A stretch of 61,901 nt of DNA from Dinochytrium kinnereticum (Eukaryota; Chytridiomycota; Chytridiomycetes; Chytridiales; Chytridiaceae), in assembly GCA_027604005.1 (NCBI GenBank), contig JADGJT010000073.1, forward strand, positions 14,178 to 76,078, written 5' to 3'. Shown piece by piece: positions 1-14,594 of the stretch. Numbering within the stretch: the stretch's first letter is position 1; each line of letters starts with the position of its first letter. The position numbers and the translations under genes were made by a program. The notes under the pieces were generated by a model that was not told the origin of the DNA, ran no database searches, and saw nothing but the letters and a program-made list of their open reading frames with translations.

Positions 1-190
1 TTTTAAAGATTTTTTTTGCATGTTCTTGTGTTTTTTGGTTTGCTGTTTTGTTTATTTTTTTTTTTTTTTTTGCGTGGGGGGGTTTGGGTTGGATGAAGTT
101 TTTTTTTGGTTTTGGTTTTTTTTTTTGGTTTTTTTTTGGTCCTTTTTAACCAACCCTCTTTCTTTTTTTTTATTTTTTTATCTCGATTAG

Positions 191-385
191 AACGGCGTCG
201 TGTACGTCTGGGACGCTGAACGTGGCACCCTCTTAACAAGATTAAGAAGCCACACTGGGATCGTCTACTCGACGGCGTGGAGCTCATCACAGACGTTGCT
301 TTGCAGCTGCTCTGATGATCGGACGTTGAAGACGTGGTGGTTTGATGAGAAGACGCCGCTGTTTGATGATGTGAATGCGCCTTAA
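191..385 (+). CDS. WD40-repeat protein, 3'-terminal exon (partial)
   Basis: This is the last exon of a gene that begins outside the window. A T-rich stretch ends in an acceptor (ttag at 187-190), and the frame opens with NGVVYVWD and closes at TAA 383-385. The translation holds the end of one WD repeat (VYVWDAERG) and one complete repeat with the expected pattern: GH-like histidine (LRSHTGIVYSTAWS), the SCSDDRTLK turn and a terminal W/WF. It therefore closes a beta-propeller, followed by a short tail (DEKTPLFDDVNAP). WD propellers are protein-interaction scaffolds. One blade is not enough to name the family, so no function is assigned. The first 190 bases look like its last intron. Confidence 0.65.
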   Translation, partial: NGVVYVWDAERGTLLTRLRSHTGIVYSTAWSSSQTLLCSCSDDRTLKTWWFDEKTPLFDDVNAP

Positions 386-1196
386 GCGTTGCTCCCCCCC
401 CCCCCCCCTGGCCGCTTTCTTTTTGCTTTATGTATAGATGTGTTATGCTGTTGTTTTGTTTTGTTTCTTTGTTTTTGTTTTGTTTCTTTGTTTTTTTTTG
501 TTTTTTTTTGGCCTCTTGTTTTTTTGTTTTCCCTGTTTGTTTTTTTGTGTTTTGGGCAAAGGGAGGTGGAAGGGAAGAAGGGGGTGGGGCGTCCTTTTAT
601 TTTTACTTGATGTATACCAACCCACCATCAGCGGTTTTTTTTTTTCTTTTCCTTTCCTTTGCTTTTTGCATCTTCTTTTTTTTCTCTTTTTCGTGACATT
701 TCAGAGATGAGGGATGGAGAGTCAGTGGCCGAACGCTGCTACAATACTGATCATGACGCGACGGCGTCCGAACGTGTCAACGTGTCTTGTGTGACCATTG
801 TGGCTTGTTTGCTGGCTGGCGGAGTTTGAAACGTGCATGGTGTTCGGATGTCTGGACGGACCCATTTGAACGAAAAAAGCACTGACCTCTGCTGGTGGTG
901 AAGGAAGGCTACTTTATAAATAAAGTTGATAGAATCGAACGGATGGAAACAAATTCAACGGAGACACTACTGCTGACGAGTGCTGCAGGCCAGGGAGGGA
1001 GAAACATAAGTGATAAAGGAAAAAAAAAGAGGTTGGGTGAGGGTTGGGTGGGTGGGGGTGGATGTAGCGAAATGCAGAGGTGAGTGACCATGGTGAGAAA
1101 ATGGTGGTAAAAGATTAGAAAAGGCAGAATGCAAGTAAGACTAATAAGGAAGCAAAGAGAGAAAAGAGTAATGAACATCCCCTCAGCAAACGCAAT
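386..1196. other. Convergent intergenic region, low complexity
   Basis: This lies between the stops of the WD40 gene (+) and the SPRY gene (-). It starts with a long C homopolymer (about 393-408), then T-rich DNA with repeated tttgttt units to about 690, then ordinary sequence. Open frames here come from the T-rich composition. No gene, RNA or repeat family is supported. Confidence 0.6.
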
Positions 1197-4100
1197 CTAT
1201 TCCCTCACATCCTTCACACTCAACTCCTCCATCACATCACCGAGCTCCAACAACCCCCCAACATCTTCCATAACTTTGCCCCCCTTATCACTCTCCGGCC
1301 ACCACTCAGGAGTCCCACCCCTTTTCACCCCATCAACAACCGCACCTTCATCCCCGACCACCATCGTCTCCAGCCTCTGCCGAATCACAGGTGGAAGATT
1401 CATCAGAGGTCTCTTGATCACCCGCAGATTTGAAGACGCCGTTTTCTTGAAGGGATGGGATGAACCGTGATGCATTCGAGGATGAAACTTTTTGAAAAAG
1501 TCGTCCAAGGCGTTGGGACTCGTCCAAGCGTTTGTGCGGGAGTGTGTCCGCGTCAGTATCAGTTGACGAATGGATGTTTCGAGGGTGGAGAGGGAATGGC
1601 TTGGATGTTTTAGTGACGCTGTTGGTTTTCAGGAGATGGTGAGCGAGTGGTTAGGGTAACATGTCTCGGTGGGGTGTTGTTCCCATTACCCAGAATGCCA
1701 GTATTGACGGCCTCAGCAACTCTCTCTCTTAACCCCTCATCAAGCAAGCCTCGCAACGGCGAATCGAATGGGTTATCGTAAGCGATAAGACCCGAAACAT
1801 CCTTGAAACCGGTGTGTAATGGTGAGAAAGTGGTTGGATGAAGGAAAAGGCAAGCAAACCTGTAGCAACCGGAGCGCGACCCGTTGAGAAGAGGGGTCTT
1901 TGAGTTTTAATCGTTGAAATATAGGGCTCAGGACGTTCTTCATTGATAAGAGTGTGGCAAATTCATCGGTCTCCTCGCCTTCGGTCGTGCTTGGACCGTC
2001 CTCTTGGTCGTCGTCATCCGTGTCGCAAGAATTCCGTTTCGCCGAGCTCCGGCGCTAATCCCGAACAGAACAGAGGTTCAGAAGTAAGTCAACTCCTCAT
2101 CATCCAACGAAAGAGCAACAAATGCAGCAAAACTCACCTCCCCGTCACCAACCGCTTTATCCTCTATTTCTCTCCCGAAACTCCCAATCCCGCCATCAAT
2201 TCTCATATCCATCAAGACGAGCTCCGTCTCATCACATAAATCCAAACGATCCCCACTTCTGGCCCTCTTGAAAGCCTTCCGCCGTTTCTGCGTCTTCTCG
2301 ACCCGAACGCGTTCAATAACCTCTTGGCATGAAAAAAGGAGTTGAAGCGTTTGAAGGGTGTCGTTGTCTGTGGGTTTCAAAAGGGTTAGGTGGTGGCGAG
2401 TTATAAGGGATCTTGCGGTTGCCATGTCCCCGGACATGATTTTTCGTCGGATTTCTGGTTGAGTGGGAGGTTTGGTGGTGATTAGGTCGAGCTGGTCGCT
2501 TTCACTCGGACTTTATATGAAATAGCATAGCTCTAAATAGCATAACTCACCGGCTCTAATTGGGAGAGACGTCCGCAAAATCTTGTTGTCCGCTAGTTTG
2601 TTGTTTTTGGTTTGGTTTTGTTTTTTGGTTTAAGAGGGGGGACGAAACAGAGTGTCAAATATGATACCTTTTTCACTTTGCGGAGAGGTTGTTCGAAGTG
2701 TGCTTTGCTGAGTCTGAAGCGATTCAAGCGTCTTTTCGTACCCGCAAAAGAGAAGATACTGCGACACAATGTCCTGCACATGGATGGGCTCCAACGGTGT
2801 CCCGAAAATAACGGGGATATTGACCTTCTTCTGTTCCTGCAAAACCAAAACCAAAAGAATAGTCAGAAAATTACATCAATTGCTCACACTCATCCCTCCA
2901 CCAACGTTAGGCCAGAACCAACCATGATAAACTTATCCAAGTCAAAGGCAAACTTCCTCCCTCCAAAATTCATCCTCACACTCTCACTGGGGTGATGCAT
3001 CCCAACACACGCAAAAAGTGGCTCCCCCATCACCCGCTCAAAAGCGGTCGCGATCATCTTCCCATTGAGCGTGAAAAATATGGTTCCCTTTTCAAAAACG
3101 TATCCACATCCAACGACATCGCCACAGCCGTATCGGGGGCCGTACATGCGTGTGGACTGTGCTCCGTTCATGGAACTGCCATCTTCTCCAATGTAGCCGT
3201 AACTTTTGGGATCGCCACCAGGATGCTTGTTGGGGACTACCATTGGTTCTGTTAGACCAACTGAGACGGTTCTGGGGTTTGGGTTGGGCTGGGTAAGAGG
3301 TGGTGATTTTGAAAAGGTGGGTTGCCTACGATCTGTCGAGAGCTCTTTCGATAGTGACCTCGAAATATCCAACGTATTGACGCGGATGTAGGGGACGGTT
3401 GGAACGAATGACCTGCAATCGTCAAAAAAAAACAACAAAAAAAAAAACGAAAAAAACAGGAGCTGGTGTTAGAGGCGGCTCCACATGAATGAACCCCCCT
3501 TTGGAACCAGAATCATATCGTCAAAGATCCAACTGGAAATATGAAAAAGAAAGAAAATAAAGGAAACAGCATACCCCAACATCATAACTGTGGTTCCCTT
3601 TACCAATATACGTTGCCGAAAGCTTATCCTTGCTCACCTCCACCATGGGATGCGGTGTATCATCAATTTCAAAAGATGGCATCGGCAAACAAGAAGAAGG
3701 CAACGACGCATCATGGCAGGCATCATTCCCATGCTCCGCATCCACATCGTCCCGTGCATCATCCACCATGACTTGATCAGGATCCCTAATGTCCTCCCAC
3801 TGGACCATCTCATCCAAGAATCTGGGCCCCTGCTTCCCTCTCTCCCCTCTATTCACTGATGCATTATTCGCTGGAACCCCTCGGTTCCTCAAAGCGTGGG
3901 AGGACGGAGTGGATGACTCCATTGATGGTGTTGATGGACGAACCGCATTTGCCGATGTGAATGATGATGATGACGCTCCTGATGATGTCTGGCTTCGACG
4001 GCTTGATCCCTTTGGCTCGGTGGAGGATGGACGGGTACGAAGCGGGGTTGGAGGGTACCGGTGGAGACCATCGTGTGACGGGGTGCCATTGGCGGATGCT

Positions 4101-4794
4101 GGGGATGGGCGTCAGCATTAGTGGGGGGCGGAGGGTTGCATCTCAAAAGAGATGCGCAGGGTAATCAAACGGTGAAGGGGAGAGGGAGGCTCGATGGCAA
4201 TGGGTTGGGATAGGCGCATTGAGCAACAAACCTCCGTTGGCATCGCAGGAGCCGGCCGTCACCGTCAATTTCGCAAAGGCTGGGCCACGATCACTACAAA
4301 GTTGGGGAAAACCCCCGGTGAGCGAACCACCCTCTTGAAGGTCCACAAGAAGCCTAAAGACGATTCCCAAACCTCAACGAACGCCTCGCCTCCAATGATG
4401 ACGGTGACGACGAGGACGACGACGGGGTGGTGCCAGGGTTGGTGGCACGGACGTACTCCATCAGCATCGCATCGTATTGACCAGCGACCGCCCTGCTCAA
4501 CGACGTCTCCACTCCTGACTCCAGCACGCTATCCTCATCATGAGCCTCAGCGCCGTGCAAGGACATGAACCGTCGACGCCGCTTCGACCCGCCAATCTGG
4601 GAGGCACCATTGCTGCCCACCCGCGGCGGCCTCGCCGAGATGGCGGCCGGGTTGACGGTGTTTGGAGGGAGAGGGGCGGATAGAAGGTGCTGGTGCGCAA
4701 GGAGGGCGGTGGCGGGGGGCTCCATGGCCAGGATGCCCGTCAACCCCATCGAGTCGTCCATCAGCACGTCGCCATCAGCATCTGCGTCGCTCAT
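1197..4794 (-). CDS. SPRY-LisH-CTLH protein, RanBP9/Gid1 (VID30)-like
   Basis: This multi-exon gene runs from ATG 4794-4792 to TAG at 1199-1197. The N-terminal third is low-complexity and has a basic patch (GSKRRRRFM) and Ser runs. A SPRY domain follows: VSKDKLSATYIGKG (about 3590), SFVPTVPYIRVN, KSYGYIGEDGSS, YGPRYGCGDVVGCGY and GTIFFTLNGK (3430-2890), matching the RanBPM-type SPRY. Next comes a LisH-like segment, IHVQDIVSQYLLFCGYEKTL (2850-2630), then a CTLH-type helix pair, SGDMATARSLITRHH...LLFSCQEVIERVR (2437-2250), and a CRA-like tail ending VKDVRE. This order is typical of RanBP9/10 and yeast Gid1/Vid30, the scaffold and substrate-receptor-binding subunit of the GID/CTLH E3 ubiquitin ligase. 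Exons between 3.6 and 4.35 kb are uncertain because two frames compete. The family call is by motif order, without alignment. Confidence 0.72.
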
Positions 4795-5030
4795 TTATTA
4801 TTATTTTCTTATTTTTTGAGAAAAGAAAAACTTTGAGGCCAACAACGGGCTGGTCCTCAACGCGACCGCGAGCGCGTCAAGCAGCCGCGTTTCAAAGAGG
4901 GCAAGCGTGGCGGGCTGGCGCGACGCGTCTTCAGGCATGAGGAACAACGTAACGTGATTTATGATGTCGGCAGCAGGCAAGAATGCCGCTGCTGCGTGTA
5001 TGTATGCTGCATGTGCTGCTTTCTGAAGGC

Positions 5031-7071
5031 TCAAAGCTCAGAGCAGGTTTTGTCCACCTGAATCTGGCCCTCTACTTTGCCGAATCCTTGGGATTGGAGC
5101 TGGCGTGCAACGGATTCAGTCTTCTCAAAGACACGCATCAGGTTGCCACCAGTGATTCCAACAACCTCCTCGTCCGTAAAGTTTCTTCGCAGGAGCTCTG
5201 CAATGAGGTAGGGATACTATCGTTGTGACAAGTCATTAGTATAGACATACAGGGGAAGTGTTCTTCAGAGCAAGCAGGGATAAGTAGCGAATCTGGACCA
5301 GCACGGATCAAGATAAAAGAGACGAGGACAGTATCCTCACCTTTGAAACGTCCTCTAGTCCAATAGGCGTGTTTGGAATTCCATCAAAATCACCCCCAAT
5401 TCCAATATGCTTCGCCCCAATCATCCTCTTGATGTACTCAATGTGATCTGCTACCTCCTCAAGGGTCGCATTTGGGGCAGCGACGCCATTTACCCCGCAA
5501 GAGATAAAGCCTGGGCTAAAGTTTATCATGACCACACCATCAAGATCCGACAGTTTTGAGAGCACCTCGTCAGGAACGTTTCGGGGGCTTGGGCAGATGG
5601 AGCGAACGGAGCTGTGGGAGAAGATAACGGGGGCTCGAGAAACTTCCATGACACGATGCATCGTTTGGTCAGAAACGTGACTAAAAGTGAAAAGAAACGT
5701 CAACAAGAGTTTGGTGATTAAGTGACGTTTCACACCTCAAGTCAACGAGCATGCCCAATCTGTTCATCTCGGCGATGAATTTCTCTCCCTCCTTTGAGAG
5801 CCCGTTGTGAAGAGGCGCACCAAAGCAGGCATCCGCCCAGGAAGTATGGCAAACGTGTGTCAAGGTCACTGTTGTTTTTGTTTTTGTTTTTGTTTTGTGG
5901 TTAGGGAGTGAAGAAAATAGCGTGCTATAAAAACGTATGTGCTTACTATATCGGACACCTAGAGTGTAAAGCTGCCGTAATGTCGACAGTGAGTTATCAA
6001 TTTGATGGGCACCTAAATCGATTACTATGAGCACTTTGCTGCGAGAACTCATAGTCATACCCTCAATGCCAATTAAGGAGGCAATCTTGCCGCTCTTTCG
6101 GATCTTGTAAATGTCCAGAGTGGAGTATGCCATAGTAAAGATCTTTAAAAAGCAAGGTAAGCGGCAGAAGAACTGTATGTCGGAATACCTCGGAGTATTT
6201 CTCAACGATGCTTTTAATCAAGTCAATCTGGACAATGATTAGAAGATGGTAGGTAGATTCGTTGGGGCTCGACGACACACCTGGTCGAGGGTATCGCGCA
6301 CATCGTTGCTTTGCTTTGTGTAGTCGCCGCACGGGATGCTTGATTCATGTAAGCTGGGTGGTTGTAATGAGAAATGCTTACTAGGCAGACCAGAACTGAG
6401 CTCCAACCCTGAAATGTCGATGAGGATGATGGGCGAATGGAGAAGCGGATAAGGATGACCGAAAGAGAATGCAATCATTGAGGATTAATTGAATCTACAC
6501 TTAACCAAGGCAATAAAAGAAAGAGGGATGCGGAATGGCCAACGCCGTTACCTTCCCGCTAGCATCCTGTTGATATCTGCCGAGCAACAAAAAAAAGCAT
6601 CAGCACAACGCCCTTCGCTACCCCAGATGGATGCCTACCTGTATGATACCTAGGAAACGGCAGGCTCTCCAAGCTCAGGTTTCCAACGAACCCGCGGTTC
6701 AACTCGCGAATCTTGAAAGGCACTGCCAAGCATGAAACCAACGCCCTGTGTCAGCCCGACATCGACATCCATGCACCACCCATAATCATTCCTCATCGCT
6801 CAATCATCAAGCAGGATGACTTACAGTCGTTGTGGGTGTCAATGATCGGCGCGGCATTCAGGATCCGAAGCGCCCTCTCCAGCGGGTCGGTCTCCCCCCT
6901 GGACCTGGACATCGACAGAGCACCCGAGAAGGCCCTGAACGGCGCCATCATGTCTGCGCATCCAACCACCGTGAGCGCAAGGATGACCAGCGTGGCGACG
7001 CCGACCATCGCAACGTCGCGGTGTCGAGGGCGTTGCGGTCGGCCGGGAACAGCGTGAAGTTGCAGCTTCAT
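5031..7071 (-). CDS. Membrane (renal-type) dipeptidase, peptidase family M19
   Basis: Predicted zinc dipeptidase that hydrolyses dipeptides. Start ATG is 7071-7069 and stop TGA is 5033-5031, with about seven or eight exons. Residues about 20-40 form a hydrophobic signal-anchor (VAMVGVATLVILALTVVGCA), then APIIDTHNDC supplies the first metal ligands (His, Asp). Further family blocks appear in order: DVRDTLDQ and IDLIKSIVEKYSEV (about 6300-6200), ASLIGIEG (bridging Glu), GAHQIDNSLSTLRQLYTLGVRY, LTHVCHTSWADACFG, HVSDQTMHRVMEVS and VIFSHSSVRSICPSPRNVPD (metal His residues), HIGIGGDFDG (catalytic Asp). The last exon has EELLRRNFTDEEVVGITGGNLMRV-type sequence (5230-5040). The set is complete, so the enzyme should be active. 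The anchor predicts an extracellular or luminal catalytic domain. Only 42 bp separate its start from the stop of the upstream gene. Confidence 0.88.
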
Positions 7072-7113
7072 CTTTGCTTGTCTTTCAGCTTTTTTTACTG
7101 TGATTATTCCTAT

Positions 7114-9764
7114 TTATTGCGCAGCGGATTTCACGATAACGGGGTGGTGGTGCTGCTGGGCCTCATCACCTCCCCTTTTGAGGGCAGGCACCGCGTGCGG
7201 TTGCGCTGATGGGAGCCCCGTCATCTCAAGGCGCCTGAGCCACGATCCGCTGGCGAGACGGTCTTTGATGGCCGGGAGGACGCGGTGGAGTCTTGTGTCG
7301 AGCGACGCGGTCTCGATCAGGAGGGCGACAATCACCAGGATGCTGAGCGTGTCCCCGGCGTAAAGCATCTGTTTTTTGGTGTAAAACTCAGATTGCATGA
7401 TGGCTGCTATGGAAGGCTTACCGTGGTGGAGAGGATGATGATGGGAATCTGCTTGAAAAGGGTGACGGCCTTTTCTGCCACCTCGACAGCAAACTTTGTG
7501 AATACGTATCGTGATGCTAACTGTATGTGCTCGGTCTTAAAGGTTGGGATATCGCTAGTGGGGGGGCGCTTTATCGACAGGATCAATAACTTTTATTTTG
7601 TTAGTGTGGCTATTGTTGTCAGAGTGATATCAAGAAAGTTGCTCACCCTCAAGATCGGAATCTCTGCGTCTCGATGTTTACACTCGAACGACAATAACAC
7701 AAATCTTTGACTAATCAGAAAAAGGAAGCATGGGAGGCGCGCATACCGCGATGTAAGATAAATGAATTGCAGCACCCCTCCGATTAAGATCAGTCCAAGA
7801 TATGCGTAAGAGACGTTCCTCCCAAATTTCAAATCTTTATAGGCAAACACCTCCTTCGATACATCAACGTTAGGATTCTTTAAATATTAGATGATGTATA
7901 CCAAAACTACAATAGCCGCATCGAAAAACACGTTGATAAGAACGAGGGCCATCTTTCCCATGTAGATCGAGCCTGACCACTTGTTCGAGATGCTTCTATG
8001 CATCCTCAACGAAGGATTAATCTCTTCCATCTCGTCGGCAAGCTGAAGCTGCTCCGCTGTGTAGATGGCTGCATCCTTTGTCACTCCCTTGCGTCGATTA
8101 TGCCAATAAATAACCTAAAGAAAGGCATTGTCGGTCCCTTAATGACAAAAACACAAGCCATTGAAAACTTACCAAGGCGATAAACACAAATACGAATATC
8201 CCAAAGCTGACAACGACCCCTGAGACAAAGACTACATTGTTTATGTCTGTGGATTCAATATAAATGTCAAAGTAGGCTCGATCGACAAGTTGAATATTGT
8301 TTGTGCAGGTGAGTTCTTTAAGTATAGATATTGCGGTGGTTTGGAGATGTGGAGGGAGAGGAACAAAATAGCTCTCGGTTGCGAGTTCTCTGGCTTTGCT
8401 ATCTGTTATCATCCATAAAATATAGCGGATCATCTTTCGGAAAGAGGATAAAGAGTTAACGAGCAATATTGAAATAGAAGGTGTGTGGATAAACGAAAAA
8501 AAAACAACGACACCAACAAAATAAAAACAGCTTCATCTTTGGCGATAAAACACTCGACCCCCTTTAAAGTGTATTATAAATACTAACCTCGTAAGCATGA
8601 TCACAAGACGGTAAGTTATTCACTCTCACAACCAAATATGAAAACGAAGTCAAGGGGTATGACTCGTCACCAGCGCCATCCACCAACGGCATGAAAAACC
8701 TATCTGTCCTAATCGAGCTTATAGTCGATTCATGATCTTCTAATGCCCTTGCAATTGTAGTTACATTCGGGGAAACCACGTTCCCGGCTCGATTTACAAT
8801 TCTCGCCATGCTAGCATTGTATCTACACGAGCCGTTGTTAGTCACTTTGTCAGAAGGGATGAATGTTTGAACGTACTTTGACGCTGCGCTGGAGATAGAT
8901 GGGTCGTGTTAAAAGAAATATAAGCATTTGATTATCACCTTAAATCAACGTATCCAATCGAGTTTGGAGTTCGCAGGACACCCACCATCAGATTAGCTAT
9001 TCCGATAAAGCTTCGAGAGCTCCTCGGCCAGTGTGATTTATCCGAAAAGTACACCCCGTTTTCCCTTCTCCAATTCTCGTCAAACGATGCTAAAGCCCTT
9101 GTCAGCGTTTCTGTCGAAGCACAGGCATCCTCTCTGACGACCAACTGAATTTCTCCCGCAACACCTCTCAGTGCTCGTTCGACATCTGGACTACCAGAGT
9201 TGTCTCGTAGCAATAGCGCGTGGTTCCACTGCGTTATAGTTCCATTAAAGATCCCAACGATGGATTCTCGGGAGAGGGTGATGGATGACCCGTTTAATCC
9301 TGGGATGTAATAGACCAACGCCACAGCACCAGAGATAATTGGGATGAGACGAAGCTCATAGTTGGACGCGGCCATCTCTGAATCGGTGATATTTCCATCA
9401 GAGACTCCAAAAGAGATGCTGTTTCTGTTGTTGATCATGGCCAACCTTCCTGCGTTGCTTCCTGATGCGGTGTAGGCTGCCTCGATCAAGACATTGCGAC
9501 GGGATGCGACAATCGGGTAGTAATCGTTCCTTGATAAATAAAAAAAAAGAGAGGGCGGCAGCAATGTGTGAATGGGCGGAGGAGATGGCTACGAGATGAG
9601 AGGGGGAACGGGGGGTACCATTTTGAAAAGACCTCCTGCGGGAAGCTCGCCCCTTCCCCCTTCAAGGTCACCGTTCGCGTCCATCCGTCGGACGATGACG
9701 CCCACGCAGACCCCGCGAGCGCCGCCAGACAGCCGCAGCAGCAGAGGAAGCAGCGCGGAACCAT
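7114..9764 (-). CDS. PstS-like periplasmic-binding domain fused to a multipass membrane region
   Basis: Start ATG 9764-9762 gives a signal peptide (cysteine-rich, LAALAGSAWASS). A domain resembling the bacterial phosphate-binding protein PstS follows: LKGEGASFPQEVFSKW, AYTASGSNAGRLAMI, FGVSDGNITDSEM, ISGAVALVYYIPGLNGS, LSRESIVGIFNGTITQWN, VVREDACASTETLTRAL and PNSIGYVDLR (about 9700-8940). After a further lobe, hydrophobic segments appear at about 8220-8150 (VVFVSGVVVSFGIFVFVFIALV), 7960-7890 (MALVLINVFFDAAIVVLVYII), 7820-7745 (YAYLGLILIGGVLQFIYLTSRY), about 7440 and about 7370 (LSILVIVALLIETA). Stop is TAA 7116-7114. About five membrane spans are visible; a full 7TM count cannot be shown. 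PstS folds bind phosphate in bacteria; here ligand and role (sensor, receptor or transporter) are unknown. Exon joins are approximate. Confidence 0.68.
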
Positions 9765-9904
9765 CGTCTCCAGCACCTCGTCTGCGCAGAAAAAACTAGA
9801 TCAAGTACCGGCGGCCGTCGCAGCGTCGATCTGTCGTCTAAAGATGGGGGTGTTTTTTAGTTGAGGATTTTCAGAAAAACCAACTGAAAATCGCAATCGT
9901 TAGC

Positions 9905-11329
9905 ATGGTGCAACCACCACTGGACAGACTGCCTGACCTCGTCCTGGAGATGCTCCTTGACCTCATCCCGCCAAAAGATCTGTGCACGATGGCGGTGTGC
10001 GCGAGGGGGATGCGGGAGGTCGTGACGGATGAGAAGCTTTGGAAGCGGTTGTGCTTGCAGGACTGGCCGGTGAGTTTTGTGGTGGTCTGGCGGGTTGTTT
10101 GGCTGGCTGGGTGTTGAGGGGCTTCTTTTTGAGCGTCAGAACTCGGTATGATGCATGGACTAACACGGCGGTCGGCCTTTCTTTATTTTCTTCTTCTTTC
10201 TCTTTCCCCCCTTTCAACCGAATGCATTCAACCCCAGTGGTTCTTCTTTGATGGTCAATGCGAGCGGACGCTAAACCCCCCACCACCCTGCCACCGCCAT
10301 CACATCCCACAACCTCTCGGAACGCTGCCACGGTCCTTCCCACTCCCTCAATCTTACCGCATCGCTTACGGCCAGATCGCATCCGGCAATGTCTCTGGTC
10401 TGGTTCATATCCTCTCCTCGTTGGTGGACAGACAGATGAGCGCCTTCCTCGCCCTGGCCACGTATGATCCTAAGAGTGAAACGTTCTGTCTCAGTTATGG
10501 CGCGCCTGTCATTGCAAGAGCCAGAAGAGGGGAGAAGCTGCTTCTACGGCCGCCAAAGATTCCGATCAATGTGAACGCGGGTGAAGGGAACGATGAGCGA
10601 CCTGGAGGAGCTGAATCGACCGCGACGTCGCCGTCTGATCACCCCACTGCACGGTTGGTCGACGAGCAATTATCCCCTGTGACGGAGCGGCTTCGATTCC
10701 GAAGAGTCCCTGAGGAGCTTATAGACATTGACCCTCGAGAGCTTTACGCCCGTGAACTGTTTCTCCTACCTCTTGATCGACGCAACCGAGCGCCTCTCTT
10801 CCGTCTTGGCGAAGAGGTGGAGGTTCAGTGGCGGTCGAGGGTCAGTGAAGGCTACGCGTGGTGGCGAGGCATCGTTGGAGGTATCGGTCTTCTCGACTTC
10901 ACGGACGGAATGCTCCTTGTCCCATCCTGGGAGCTCACAAATGCTCGAGAAGTCGCCGCCAAGGCCGCAAAAGGCACAGACTGGTCTCTTGAGATAGAGC
11001 CCGACCCACGCATCTCAACGGATGAGGGTTCTTTTGAGGATGCGGAAGGGGATTCAGACGTGGAGATGGCGGATGTGTCCAGACATCCGTCTGGGAGGGT
11101 CAGCGTGTTGTTTCCTCATTATCCTACTTCTTCGAGATGGCATGTGGTGTTCTCGAGCACACTTGGCGTCCCTGAGCAGAATCCACCCTTGTCAGGGCAT
11201 CTGGGGTGGGTCGGTGGTGTGCGAAGGGTCACTTGTTCTGTGCATCGGGAGCTTTGGAAGAGGAATTTCGTGCAGGTCACTTGGTACAATCAGAGCAATG
11301 GAGCTTCTGCTGGCGACGTGGCCGGCTAG
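9905..11329 (+). CDS. F-box protein with plant-type C-terminal domain
   Basis: Exon 1 (9905-10069) encodes an F-box: LPDLVLEMLLDLIPPKDLCTM, MREVVTDEKLWKRLCLQDWP. The donor GTGAGT at 10070 pairs with an acceptor at 10236-10237, and the frame continues cleanly to TAG 11327-11329. The downstream part has SYRIAYGQI, LATYDPKSETFCLSYG, FRLGEEVEVQWR, YAWWRGIVGGIG and, near the end, YPTSSRWHVVF and HLGWVGGVRRVT. That run of motifs (YDP, VEVQWR, WWxGxV, SRW, GGxR) recalls a group of plant F-box proteins. An acidic insert (DEGSFEDAEGDSDVEM) lies near residue 300. F-box proteins recruit substrates to SCF ubiquitin ligases through Skp1; the target here is unknown. The Pro-rich stretch just after the splice could hide a second small intron. 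Confidence 0.75.
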
Positions 11330-11736
11330 CACCGCGACTTTTGAAAGTGGCAATGCTCGGCCCTTTTTTTTTTTTTTTTAAGTGATCTTTTTTTTTGTTC
11401 CCCAACAAAGAGGGTTTTGGACAAAAATAAAAAAAAAACTCATTTCATTGCTCTGCCAAGTGATATTTATCCTGAATTATCATGATACGTGTAAGATATT
11501 TCCTAATTCACAACACAACGCTCTCAACGCCACAAGCCTCATTCAGTTCAGGAGCAGAAATGACAAAAAAAAACAAACAAAAAACACAAAAAAACACGTC
11601 CACAGGAACACCAAAGAAGCAGAAGAAAAAAAAAAAGAAGGAAAAACAACCACGAAAAAACCAACAAAAACCAACAATCAAACAACAACAATAAAGAAAA
11701 ATTATATATATAATCATCCCAAACAACACTCCATCC
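11330..11736. other. Convergent intergenic region, A/T homopolymers
   Basis: This lies between the F-box gene (+) and the Pfs2 gene (-). It contains a T17 run near 11364, long A-rich tracts from about 11560 to 11700 and a short ATATAT run. It probably holds both 3' UTRs. No gene is supported. Confidence 0.6.

Positions 11737-14594
<2,858 letters not shown>

Noticed and set aside
389..710. Several overlapping frames of 60-90 residues rich in Phe, Cys and Leu
   Set aside because: They arise from T-rich low-complexity DNA with no splice or family signals.
4801..5034. Minus-strand frame of 77 residues between the dipeptidase and SPRY genes
   Set aside because: It has no ATG at its start (TTG), begins at the dipeptidase stop and has no recognisable family. 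It is treated as spacer or 5' UTR of the SPRY gene, though a small upstream frame cannot be ruled out.
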